Shown one piece after another: positions 17,460-25,369 of a stretch of 64,000 bases of DNA. This stretch comes from Planococcus maitriensis (GTDB lineage: Bacteria > Bacillota > Bacilli > Bacillales_A > Planococcaceae). A program made the position numbers and the translations under genes. How positions within the stretch are numbered: position 1 is the first letter of the stretch; each line of letters begins with the position of its first letter. The notes under the pieces are model-generated. The model saw nothing but the letters and a program-made list of their open reading frames with translations, was not told where the DNA came from and made no database searches. Location: assembly GCF_003289925.1 (NCBI RefSeq), contig NZ_QLZQ01000001.1, positions 744,001-808,000 of the forward strand, in the 5' to 3' direction.

Positions 17460-18848
17460 GTGAAGCTGCTATCAACGGAACTGTATGGGAACTCTCCTAT
17501 TTACCTCCAAAATCTGTTGCTCAGTTTTCGTGAATACGCCAGTTCACGAAAAAGGTACGGCATGGGATATTATCGCTTTCTTCATCAGCTTTCCGGCATG
17601 GATGAGAAGGACCGGCAATCAGAAGAAAGATACCAGGACCAGGAACTTCGCTCGCTCCTTCGCCATGCTGCCGAACATAGTGCGTTTTACCGGGAGGTTT
17701 TTGGGGATGACCTAGCCGATATTCGGTTTGCCGGTGATTTGCGGCAGCTTCCGGTTATCGAAGAAGAGCTTTTTAATGAACGGATCGATGACATCCGTAC
17801 ACACATTGTCCGGAAAAAAAGGGGAGAAGCTGAAAGTCCAGAACGAGGCCAATTGCCCCGTTTGTGGCTGAGCAACTTGGATCTGCAAAAACAAACCGCA
17901 GCTGTAGACCATTTCAAGAAGCAGCATGGCGCCATTAACTTGGATATGAAGCGTGCGACATTCTATCATGGGGATTTTGTGCCCCTTGGCCAAAAAGAAG
18001 GAGCGTTCTGGCGCGATATTTACTATCTCAATCAGCGCCTGTATTCAGCCCATCATTGCACGGAGCCATTCCTCTCGGCTGTGGTCCGGAACCTGGATGG
18101 TTTCCGGCCCGATTTCATCGATGGCTTGCCTGAAGCGATTTTGGCAATAGCCCGTTTTATCAACGATCATCGACTGCTTTTGGATTTCCAGGTCGTTGCC
18201 ATTTTTGTGGAAACGGAACTGTTGTCTGAAAGCGAACGGCTGGAAATCGAAAATGCGTTTGGCTGCTCGGTCCGCCGGTGGAGCATGAAAACCGAGCGTT
18301 CGCCATTTCTTTCTGAATGCCCTGCAGGGAATCTGCATTTCAATATGCGCACAGGGGTGCTGGAGTTTACCGAAAAAGGTGAAGTCCTCCTGACCCGCTT
18401 CCATACAAAAGGGACGCCGCTGATACGGCTGAAGATCAAGGACCAATGGATGCCCGTGCATTGCCAGTGCCCATGCGGGAGCGTCCATCCGGTAGTCCGC
18501 AAGCCGCTGAAGCCGGTCTCCGCCTTTTTACAATCGAGGAGCAGGGGCAGGGTGACAAGTTTGTACTTGGCGACCGTGCAGGAGAAATTCCAGAAAGCCG
18601 CCCCATCTATGCAGTTCGTCCAAAATTCTTTGGATGCAATTGAAATATGGCTTAGCGGAACCGATTTCATTCCTGCAGAACTTGAACAGAATATTATCCG
18701 GGAGATGGCCGGGATCTTCGGCGAAGACATGAATTTCACGGTGAGGGGCCGCTTGAATGGCGCATCGGAAGAACCGGGGCCTGCTGGCTTGATCATCAAT
18801 AACCTGCAATTCCCGCAAACTTGCCAAAGTGATTACAGCACGGACTGA
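17460..18848 (+). CDS. Divergent PaaK/CapK-like (phenylacetate-CoA ligase family) protein
   Basis: A 462-residue protein with the general build of CapK/PaaK adenylate-forming enzymes found in polysaccharide clusters: an N-terminal RSLLRHAAEHSAFYREVF helix pair, a late segment GEVLLTRFHTKGTPLIRLK matching the family core, and a cysteine cluster HCQCPCG (335-341). The ATP-binding loop (S/T-S-G-S/T-T-G type) expected near residues 130-160 is not recognisable, so it may not activate an acid. The GTG start at 17460 has AGGGGGGAT upstream; the longer in-frame extension would overlap the preceding gene by 80 bases and has no RBS. Role in the locus unknown. Confidence 0.6.
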   Translation: MKLLSTELYGNSPIYLQNLLLSFREYASSRKRYGMGYYRFLHQLSGMDEKDRQSEERYQDQELRSLLRHAAEHSAFYREVFGDDLADIRFAGDLRQLPVIEEELFNERIDDIRTHIVRKKRGEAESPERGQLPRLWLSNLDLQKQTAAVDHFKKQHGAINLDMKRATFYHGDFVPLGQKEGAFWRDIYYLNQRLYSAHHCTEPFLSAVVRNLDGFRPDFIDGLPEAILAIARFINDHRLLLDFQVVAIFVETELLSESERLEIENAFGCSVRRWSMKTERSPFLSECPAGNLHFNMRTGVLEFTEKGEVLLTRFHTKGTPLIRLKIKDQWMPVHCQCPCGSVHPVVRKPLKPVSAFLQSRSRGRVTSLYLATVQEKFQKAAPSMQFVQNSLDAIEIWLSGTDFIPAELEQNIIREMAGIFGEDMNFTVRGRLNGASEEPGPAGLIINNLQFPQTCQSDYSTD

Positions 18849-18880
18849 ACGTGCTGAGGAAGAAGAGGAGGCTGTTGTAC

Positions 18881-20086
18881 ATGAACATTCGACAGGATAC
18901 AGGAGCATCGGTTATGCCATTTCCGGTTCCGGTTAAAGAAACAGGAGATAGGATTTTTCTTTCTGCCCCGCATATGACAGGGAACGAGCAGAAGTATATC
19001 AGCGAGGCTTTCGAGTCCAATTGGATCGCGCCGATGGGGGCGAATGTCAACCAGTTTGAAGCGGAAATGGCGGCGTATGCCACGACCCAGGCAGCAGCTG
19101 CTTTATCTTCGGGGACTGCTGCAATCCATCTGGCTTTGCAACTATTGGGCATCGGTAAAGGAGACCGTGTTTTTTGTTCCAGTCTGACGTTTGTGGCAAG
19201 TGCCAATCCGATTCTGTATGCTGGGGCAGAACCTGTCTTTATCGATTCAGAAGAAGAAACGTGGAATATGTCTCCCTGGGCGCTGCAAAAGGCATTTGCA
19301 GCAGCAGAACAAGAGGGCAAACTTCCAAAAGCGGTGATCATTGTACATATTTATGGACAAAGCGCCCGCATGGACGAACTCATTGCCCTCTGCAATCATT
19401 ACGGGGTGCCGATCATCGAAGATGCAGCTGAATCTCTGGGATCCACCTATAGAGGAAAAAAGACAGGGAGTCTCGGGACTTACGGGATCTATTCATTCAA
19501 CGGCAATAAGATCATTACGACGTCCGGGGGCGGCATGCTGGTGTCGAACGATAGAAAAGGCGTGGCGCAAGCGAGATTTCTCGCTTCCCAAGCGAAAGAT
19601 GATGCACCGTTCTATGAACATAGCCGCGTCGGCTATAATTACCGGATGAGCAATGTGCTGGCCGGTATCGGGCGTGCGCAGCTCGAAGCGATCGAACTGC
19701 GCGTCTCAGCCCGCCGTGCTGTCTTCAACCGCTATTTTTCCGCGCTCGGCAAGCACGAAGCGGTGAAATTCCAGCCTGAACTAGAAGGCACCCGCTCGAA
19801 CCGCTGGCTGACAGTCATGCTGCTCGACCCGTCCAAAACGGACCGGTCGCCTGATGCTGTCCGGGAATTGCTGGAGTCCGAAAACATCGAATCGCGCCGT
19901 GTATGGAAGCCGCTTCATCTGCAGCCTTTGTTTGCAGGCTGCAAGTTCTACTCCCATAATCCACATGGCAAGACAGCTGTCAGTGAAAAATTATTTGCGG
20001 AAGGGCTATGCCTGCCTTCGGGATCTGACTTGGAACCGGAGCAGCAACAGCACATCATCGGGCTGCTTGAAGAAATCTTGGCCTAA
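18881..20086 (+). CDS. DegT/DnrJ/EryC1/StrS sugar aminotransferase
   Basis: PLP-dependent aminotransferase of 401 residues that converts a nucleotide-4-keto sugar to the 4-amino sugar. PLP lysine is Lys210 in YSFNGNKIITTSGGGM; other family marks are SSGTAAIHLAL (77-86), the FVASANPILYAGAEPVF stretch, IIEDAAESLGSTY with the PLP-ring Asp, and the NYRMSN segment. It should use the product of the CapD/PglF-like dehydratase two genes upstream, giving a UDP-4-amino-4,6-dideoxy sugar as in Campylobacter PglE. GAGGAGG at proper distance supports ATG 18881. An acetyltransferase for the next step (PglD-like) is absent from the window. Confidence 0.9.
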   Translation: MNIRQDTGASVMPFPVPVKETGDRIFLSAPHMTGNEQKYISEAFESNWIAPMGANVNQFEAEMAAYATTQAAAALSSGTAAIHLALQLLGIGKGDRVFCSSLTFVASANPILYAGAEPVFIDSEEETWNMSPWALQKAFAAAEQEGKLPKAVIIVHIYGQSARMDELIALCNHYGVPIIEDAAESLGSTYRGKKTGSLGTYGIYSFNGNKIITTSGGGMLVSNDRKGVAQARFLASQAKDDAPFYEHSRVGYNYRMSNVLAGIGRAQLEAIELRVSARRAVFNRYFSALGKHEAVKFQPELEGTRSNRWLTVMLLDPSKTDRSPDAVRELLESENIESRRVWKPLHLQPLFAGCKFYSHNPHGKTAVSEKLFAEGLCLPSGSDLEPEQQQHIIGLLEEILA

Positions 20087-20157
20087 ACGCCCTTAGACGG
20101 AGCCCCATTTTGGTGGTACGATTAGTACGAAATCAAAAGACGGTTCGCGAGGAGCAG

Positions 20158-21306
20158 ATGAGCGTGGGAAAAAACACGAAAAATCAGCGAATGGTCAGGC
20201 TGCTTCCAGGCCTGGCCATTTGTTTGTTGGTTATATGGGCAGGAATTTACGGAGCGGATTTGATCGGTGCGGCACTTGGGGCGATCGGGCTATTGCCGGA
20301 AGGCGGAAAAAGCCCGGTATCCGGGATTTTTGTGGCGATACTGATCGGCATCCTCATACGCAATACAATCGGTTTGCCGGAGATCTTCATTAGCGGCGTC
20401 AGTTTTGCGGTCAAATACGCCTTGCGCATCGGCATTATCCTGCTTGGTTTGCGCTTGAGTTTGACGGAAGCCTTGACGCTCGGGGCGTGGGGCCTGCCGC
20501 TTATCGTGGCTTGTATCACAGTGGGCATCGGGGTCACTTTGTTTTTCACGAAACTTCTTGGCCAGTCCAACCGGCTCGGCGCATTGATCGCCAACGGGAC
20601 GGGCATATGCGGCGTCACGGCGATCATGGCGACAGCACCGGTGATCCGCGCAAAAGAGAACGAAATTTCATACGCCATCGCCAATATTACGGTGTTTGGC
20701 TTATTGGGCATGTTGTTCTATCCATATCTCGCTCATTTCTTTTTTGCAGATGAGCCGATCAAAGCGGGGCTGTTTCTCGGCACGGCCATACATGACACGG
20801 CTCAAGTGACTGGTGCTGCCTTGATGTATGAGCAGATGTACGGCTCGACATTGGCCCTTGACGTAGCGACCATCACGAAATTGACACGCAACTTGTTCAT
20901 CATTGCCGTGATCCCGCTGATCGCTTATTTATTTTTCCGGAGTGAAGGGCAAGGGGGAGGCACGATGCCAAAATGGTATAAATTGTTTCCTTTCTTCATT
21001 CTTGGATTTCTTTTGCTGTCGTTTCTCCGCACGGTTGGGGATGCTACGCTCGCTTCAGGCGGACAGGCATTCGGCATTTTCGGCGCCGCGGGCTGGGAAG
21101 AGTTCTACAGCTTTTGGAGTTCTTTCGGCTCGACATATATGCTCGGTCTTGCGATGGCAGGCGTCGGGTTATCGACCAATTTGAAAATATTCCGCGGGAT
21201 GGGATTGAAGCCTTTCTATATCGGCTTGATTGCAGCCATCTCTGTGGGGGCGGTCAGTTTATTGCTCATTTCGCTGTTCGGCGACCTGGTGCAGCTGGCT
21301 GCCTGA
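20158..21306 (+). CDS. YeiH/putative sulfate exporter (PSE) family transporter
   Basis: Polytopic membrane protein of 382 residues with about 10-11 hydrophobic helices. The family pattern is clear: GIFVAILIGILIRN, the ILLGLRLSL helix, a GTGICGVTAIMATAPVI re-entrant-like motif and TAIHDTAQVTGAA. Members are annotated as sulfate or sulfonate exporters, but the substrate is not proven. Start ATG 20158 follows GAGGAG closely; a GTG at 20164 is a second choice with better spacing. It lies after the polysaccharide locus with a 71-base gap; no sulfur genes are adjacent, so its substrate remains open. Confidence 0.85.
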   Translation: MSVGKNTKNQRMVRLLPGLAICLLVIWAGIYGADLIGAALGAIGLLPEGGKSPVSGIFVAILIGILIRNTIGLPEIFISGVSFAVKYALRIGIILLGLRLSLTEALTLGAWGLPLIVACITVGIGVTLFFTKLLGQSNRLGALIANGTGICGVTAIMATAPVIRAKENEISYAIANITVFGLLGMLFYPYLAHFFFADEPIKAGLFLGTAIHDTAQVTGAALMYEQMYGSTLALDVATITKLTRNLFIIAVIPLIAYLFFRSEGQGGGTMPKWYKLFPFFILGFLLLSFLRTVGDATLASGGQAFGIFGAAGWEEFYSFWSSFGSTYMLGLAMAGVGLSTNLKIFRGMGLKPFYIGLIAAISVGAVSLLLISLFGDLVQLAA

Positions 21307-21310
21307 ACGG

Positions 21311-21342
21311 AACCTGGGGCCTTTCAAAGGCTCCAGGTTTTT
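21311..21342 (+). terminator. Intrinsic terminator
   Basis: Stem AACCTGG-GGCCTTT / AAAGGCTCCAGGTT with T run, after the transporter gene. Confidence 0.9.
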
Positions 21343-21388
21343 TATATGCGTTAATTCAAGTATTTACCATAAATAATTCTCATTAAAC

Positions 21389-21432
21389 TCTCAGAATAGT
21401 CTCAGTGCTTTCTCAGTTTCAAAATCTATACT
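21389..21432 (+). promoter_or_regulatory. Three 11-base-spaced TCTCAG repeats plus -10 (OmpR/PhoB-type promoter)
   Basis: TCTCAG occurs at 21389, 21400 and 21411, exactly 11 bases apart, and a TATACT -10 (21427-21432) begins 10 bases after the last copy. The -35 position (21404-21409, AGTGCT) does not resemble TTGACA. Direct repeats with DNA-turn spacing ending about 10 bases before the -10 are typical of promoters activated by OmpR-family regulators such as PhoB/PhoP. The driven genes are a VTC polymerase and DUF4956 pair. Confidence 0.65.
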
Positions 21433-21475
21433 TTTTCTATGGCATACAAATTACTATCCATTAAGGAGGGAGCAA

Positions 21476-22255
21476 GTGGCTATTGAAATTTTCAGCAGGA
21501 GGGAACAGAAGTATTTGATAACACGGAAACAGTACCAGGCATTGATCGCTGAACTGGCTCCGTATATGCGCGATGACCGGAATGGGGAAGACGGCCGCTA
21601 TACCGTGAGCAGCCTGTATTTCGACAACGCAGAACGGGCTATCTACTACGAGACGAAAAACAAATTGAAATACCGGCAAAAGCTGAGGCTGCGAATATAT
21701 GGCGATACTGGCCCGGATGGCTTGGCATTTTTCGAGGTCAAGCAAAAACACGGCAAAGTCGTCTATAAACGCAGGCTGACGATGCCCCTTTCAGAAGCGC
21801 ACCGTTATTTAAACGCGCCAATATTCGAATCAGTGGATGACTACGAAAGCTCCAATCCGCAAGTCCTAAGGGAAATCGACTATTTTCGCCGTTTGTACCG
21901 GCTAGAGCCGACAATGATTGTCGCTTATGACCGCCACGCCATGCACGGCAAAAGCAATAGTGATTTGCGGATCACCTTCGATTTCAATTTACGTTGCCGC
22001 CGGGATGAATTGCAGCTGGAGAAAGGCCCGCATGGCAGCCATTTCATCGATCCGGATCTGGTCGTCATGGAAGTGAAGGTCGACCAGAGTGTACCGCTTT
22101 GGCTTGCACGGATCTTGCAGCAGCAAAATTGTGAACAGCGCAGTGCTTCAAAGTTCTGTACATCGACTGAACAGCTGGCAGACACTGTGCTCGCACCGGC
22201 GGGTTTCACTGAACAAACCACTATAGGGGGAGATTCGCATGGAAAAGATCAATGA
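21476..22255 (+). CDS. VTC-domain protein (polyphosphate polymerase family)
   Basis: A 259-residue cytosolic protein of the VTC domain superfamily, the tunnel-fold domain that makes polyphosphate in yeast Vtc4. Basic and acidic residues expected to line the tunnel are visible: FSRREQKYLI, SLYFDNAERAIYYETKNK, KYRQKLRLRIYG, FEVKQKHGKVVYKRR, VAYDRHAM, RITFDFNLRCRR and the late Glu in VVMEVKVDQ. Polyphosphate activity is inferred from family. GTG start preceded by AAGGAGGGAG. It overlaps the DUF4956 gene by 17 bases, the common bacterial pairing. The C-terminus beyond residue 235 is poorly conserved. Confidence 0.85.
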   Translation: MAIEIFSRREQKYLITRKQYQALIAELAPYMRDDRNGEDGRYTVSSLYFDNAERAIYYETKNKLKYRQKLRLRIYGDTGPDGLAFFEVKQKHGKVVYKRRLTMPLSEAHRYLNAPIFESVDDYESSNPQVLREIDYFRRLYRLEPTMIVAYDRHAMHGKSNSDLRITFDFNLRCRRDELQLEKGPHGSHFIDPDLVVMEVKVDQSVPLWLARILQQQNCEQRSASKFCTSTEQLADTVLAPAGFTEQTTIGGDSHGKDQ

Positions 22256-22922
22256 AATTTTTAGTGTTAATGCAGAAATTGGGGAATCGACATTGTGGAT
22301 GAGTTTAATGGCGATGGCCATTGCGCTTGTCTTGAGCTTGATCATCACGCAAGTATACCAATTGACATTCACGGGGCAACATTACTCCCAGGACTTTGTC
22401 CACACGATCGTCATGATGAGCGTGGTCGTCTCGGTTGTCATGAACGTCGTCAGTGGCAATGCCGGCGTCGCTTTCGGCTTGTTCGCAGTCTTCTCGCTGA
22501 TACGATTCCGCAGCGCCGTCACCAACGCGAAAGATATCGCATACATTTTCTTCGGCCTCTGTGTCGGGATGACTGCAGGGCTGTTTCAATTCCAGTTGGC
22601 AATCGCTTTGACATTGTTTGCATCTTTCGTTTTCTATTTCCTTTTCAAAAGCAATTACGGAAAAGGCCGCAGCACCCAATTGCTTAAAGTCATGGTTCCG
22701 GAAAACTTGAATGAAGAACAATTGCTGGATGATATTTTGGTCGAGCATACCGATGAGTTCAAGCTATGCCAAGTGGAGACGGCGAATCTTGGGACGATGA
22801 TTCTTTATACCTTCTCGATTCGCGGGAAACAAGGTGTTAAAGACAGGTACTTGCTTGACCGGATCCGCGAACGCAATGCTAATTTGAAAGTGACTCTTTC
22901 GTATATGCAAGCCACAGAATGA
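22239..22922 (+). CDS. DUF4956 membrane protein
   Basis: A 227-residue membrane protein with four hydrophobic segments (about 20-40, 60-90, 105-125 and 125-140) followed by a cytosolic domain of about 85 residues. The family hallmark is the conserved loop GLFAVFSLIRFRSAVTNAKD, followed by IAYIFFGLCVGM. DUF4956 genes commonly sit beside VTC-domain genes; the likely role is a membrane partner of the polymerase (inference). It overlaps the preceding gene by 17 bases, has GGGGGAG upstream, and ends the transcription unit at the hairpin at 22930. The CotH-type gene often linked with this pair is absent. Confidence 0.85.
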   Translation: MEKINEIFSVNAEIGESTLWMSLMAMAIALVLSLIITQVYQLTFTGQHYSQDFVHTIVMMSVVVSVVMNVVSGNAGVAFGLFAVFSLIRFRSAVTNAKDIAYIFFGLCVGMTAGLFQFQLAIALTLFASFVFYFLFKSNYGKGRSTQLLKVMVPENLNEEQLLDDILVEHTDEFKLCQVETANLGTMILYTFSIRGKQGVKDRYLLDRIRERNANLKVTLSYMQATE

Positions 22923-22929
22923 CGTATAC

Positions 22930-22966
22930 GCCCCAGCCCGCTATTTCAGGCAGCTGGGGCATTTTC
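22930..22966 (+). terminator. Intrinsic terminator
   Basis: Stem GCCCCAGC / GCTGGGGC with a 15-base loop, followed by ATTTT; ends the VTC-DUF4956 unit. Confidence 0.75.
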
Positions 22967-23053
22967 AGGCTAAACGGGAGAGACGGAATTCCTGTTTTCG
23001 CCAAGCTCCCTCAGGGTATGGACAAGTAATAGTGTTTAAAGGAGGAGAAGAGA

Positions 23054-23383
23054 ATGGATATACAGGCTGAGCGCGATCTTCTGAAAGATGATTATGGCAA
23101 TTATTATGTCGTTTCCTATGCGACCAAGGATTCTTTGACGGTGGTGAACGCAGCGCTTTACCATGCTTTCAACCAGGAACTGACAGACGAATTCGTGGCT
23201 GAAGTGAAGCGCAAATATCCGAAAGGCGTGGCTATCGGCGTTTATTTCGCAGATCTTGTGCATGAGCAGATCGAGAAGCTGGAAGACCCGGAATTCCCTG
23301 GGCACATATACGACCTGAACGAAGTGCGAAAAGAATACGATATCCATCTGAAGCCGATTTACCACGATTCACTCCACCTGTAA
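23054..23383 (+). CDS. Uncharacterised small soluble protein (109 aa)
   Basis: I do not recognise the family. The protein is soluble, mixed alpha/beta by eye, acidic, with no membrane helix or signal peptide. Noticeable stretches are YYVVSYATKDSLTVVNAALY, a central VAIGVYFADLVHEQIEKLE and a C-terminal HLKPIYHDSLHL rich in His. AAGGAGG lies at good distance before the ATG, and codon use is like that of its neighbours, so it is a real gene. It has a gap of 131 bases from the DUF4956 gene, with a terminator between, and is probably transcribed alone. Confidence 0.7.
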   Translation: MDIQAERDLLKDDYGNYYVVSYATKDSLTVVNAALYHAFNQELTDEFVAEVKRKYPKGVAIGVYFADLVHEQIEKLEDPEFPGHIYDLNEVRKEYDIHLKPIYHDSLHL

Positions 23384-23488
23384 TCAGCTAAAGGGCTTTT
23401 CGTTTCCAATTAATTACACTGATAAATAACTGAATATTCGGTTATTTTATTGCCCGGTAACTGTCTATTTAGAAAAGGAGGAGAGCTG

Positions 23489-24220
23489 ATGAAATATTGG
23501 AGTGGTTTAGGAGGGGTGGCGCTGATGCTTGCAGTGGCCGGCTGCGGAACGCAGGATACAACCATTGAACAACCTGAAGAAGGCGCGGTACAGGAAGAGG
23601 CAGCCCAGGAAGAGGCGCCAGAAGCAGAAATGGAGGAAATGCCAGCGGAAGGCACGGGCGGTGACAGCCATGGCAGTGAACAGGCCACTGTCGATCCGTA
23701 TGATTACTTCCTTGAGGATGGGTCTACTGCTAAATTTGAAGGATACGGAAATGAGTTCGCCGAGTTTACGCTGAAAACCGATTACATGGAAGCGAATCAT
23801 GTGGCAACTTACGAAGACAATGGCGGAACCGTCGTTCTTAAAGTCTTCCGACTGCATGAGGATCGCATCGAGCTCGTTAAACAGGAAGGTGAGTTTTACG
23901 ATGACTACACGGCAAGTTTCGAAGAATTGGAAGCCTTGGAAGTGATTTCAACTTACCTGGAATTTCCGATCGAAGAAGGCCAGGAAATCGGTGACGCGAC
24001 TGTGGTGGAAACTGGCACAAGCTTAGAGACGCCATATCAAAATTTTGATGATGTTTTCGTGCTTGAATCAATGACAGAGGACGGTTCGATCAACCGCAAT
24101 TATTTCGTGGAAGGTTACGGAGAAGTGAAACGTGAATTCCGTGCAAATGCCGATGACTCCGATGAAATGGCGATCACATCTACACTTGCCTCCGTCGAGC
24201 TTGCCGAAAAAAAGAAGTAG
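23489..24220 (+). CDS. Putative lipoprotein, unknown function
   Basis: A 243-residue exported lipoprotein: signal peptide ending LAVAGC, where the Cys (residue 19) would be lipidated. A low-complexity linker very rich in Glu, Ala and Pro (about 25-60) leads to a globular acidic domain of about 170 residues made largely of beta strands by appearance. No catalytic motif is seen. The start is ATG 23489 because AAGGAGGAG is directly upstream; the longer in-frame version lacks a signal sequence at its end. Closed by a terminator at 24240. Similar anchored proteins often serve as substrate or wall-associated factors, but no role can be assigned. Confidence 0.75.
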   Translation: MKYWSGLGGVALMLAVAGCGTQDTTIEQPEEGAVQEEAAQEEAPEAEMEEMPAEGTGGDSHGSEQATVDPYDYFLEDGSTAKFEGYGNEFAEFTLKTDYMEANHVATYEDNGGTVVLKVFRLHEDRIELVKQEGEFYDDYTASFEELEALEVISTYLEFPIEEGQEIGDATVVETGTSLETPYQNFDDVFVLESMTEDGSINRNYFVEGYGEVKREFRANADDSDEMAITSTLASVELAEKKK

Positions 24221-24239
24221 ACAGATGAATTCATTGGAA

Positions 24240-24264
24240 AGCCCGCTGATCTGGCGGGTTTTTT
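24240..24264 (+). terminator. Intrinsic terminator
   Basis: Stem CCCGC / GCGGG with a short loop and six T. Confidence 0.8.
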
Positions 24265-24310
24265 GACTGTATAATGGGCATATTACCATTACCTAAAGGA
24301 GAGGATCAAG

Positions 24311-25246
24311 ATGAAGAAAATCGCGATTATCGGGGCAGGGACGATGGGCCATTCGATTGGATTATCGGCTGCATGGAGCGGCCAGTCAGTGAAAATATTC
24401 GGCGTGGACGCCCGCGATTTGGAAACGGCGCAAAAAGGCTTCGAAGCGAAACTGCGCCTTATGGCAGCCAATGGGCTGATCAGCGATGAGCAGGTAAAAG
24501 AGATAGCGGAACGAGTTGTATTTACAAATTCCTTGGAAGAGGCAGTGAAAGAGGCGGAATTCATCATCGAGGCAGTACCTGAAAATATGGAGTTGAAGCA
24601 TAATATCTACCGCCAACTGGAAGGGCTTGCCGCGAACGATATTATCATCGCCAGCAATAGCTCTGGGCTTATGCCCACTGCACTCGCTGAAGGAATGAAA
24701 CATCCGGAACGCTTCGTGTTGACGCATTTCTGGAATCCTGCGCATTTAGTGCCGCTCGTGGAAATTGTCGGAGGCGAAAAGACCGATGAAAAAACTTTGC
24801 AGCAAACAAAAACACTCATTGAACAGATGAAAAAGCAGGCTGTGCTGCTGAACAAAGAACTGCCGGGATTTATCGGGAACCGCCTTCAGTTCGCCATGTT
24901 CCGGGAAGCACAAGCCTTGCTGGATGCGGGGGTGGCAACAAAAGAAGATATCGATGCAGCCGTCACTTATGGCATCGGCCGGCGCTTGCCGGTGACCGGG
25001 CCGCTGCAGACAGCCGACCTCGGCGGTTTGGATATTTTCCATGCGATTTCCGATTATCTGTTCGAAGACCTGTCGACAGACCAAAAACCTGGCCCTACAT
25101 TGAGTTCGTTGTTGGAGAAAGGCGAACTTGGGACGAAAACGGGAAGCGGGTTCTATCAGTGGCCGCAAGCTCAATCGGAAGCGGTGCAAGGGAAACGGGA
25201 AGAAGCCTTGATTCATTTCCTTAAACAGGATATGGAAAAACAGTGA
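24311..25246 (+). CDS. 3-hydroxyacyl-CoA dehydrogenase family protein
   Basis: A 311-residue NAD-dependent dehydrogenase of the 3-hydroxybutyryl-CoA type. The N-terminal Rossmann domain opens IAIIGAGTMGHSIGL; the substrate-binding signature includes FIIEAVPENMELK, IIASNSSGLMPT and LTHFWNPAHLVPLVEIV, where the His in THFWNP is the catalytic base. The C-terminal helical domain has LPGFIGNRLQ and GPLQTADLGGLDIF. Substrate may not be acyl-CoA: the S-S-G and W residues near the active site resemble L-gulonate/3-hydroxyacid dehydrogenase-like members. Solitary, between two terminator/promoter regions; the following gene is malic enzyme with its own promoter. Confidence 0.85.
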   Translation: MKKIAIIGAGTMGHSIGLSAAWSGQSVKIFGVDARDLETAQKGFEAKLRLMAANGLISDEQVKEIAERVVFTNSLEEAVKEAEFIIEAVPENMELKHNIYRQLEGLAANDIIIASNSSGLMPTALAEGMKHPERFVLTHFWNPAHLVPLVEIVGGEKTDEKTLQQTKTLIEQMKKQAVLLNKELPGFIGNRLQFAMFREAQALLDAGVATKEDIDAAVTYGIGRRLPVTGPLQTADLGGLDIFHAISDYLFEDLSTDQKPGPTLSSLLEKGELGTKTGSGFYQWPQAQSEAVQGKREEALIHFLKQDMEKQ

Positions 25247-25331
25247 TCGGACTTCACTCTTTCTCTATCAGCCTAAAGTCTGAAATTAATCAGAATTATA
25301 AGAAAAGTCTTTCAATTTGACGTGAAGGCGA

Positions 25332-25337
25332 TATAAT
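25332..25337 (+). promoter_or_regulatory. -10 element of the malic enzyme promoter
   Basis: Consensus TATAAT, 33 bases before the start codon. A nearby TTGACG (25317-25322) is only 9 bases away and cannot be its -35; the region at 17 bases (CTTTCA) is a weak -35. Confidence 0.55.
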
Positions 25338-25369
25338 AAACAATTATAATCAAAAGGGAGATGAGGCAA

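Noticed and set aside
25317..25337. TTGACG close to TATAAT as a -35/-10 pair before malic enzyme
   Set aside because: Only 9 bases separate them; not a functional promoter spacing.
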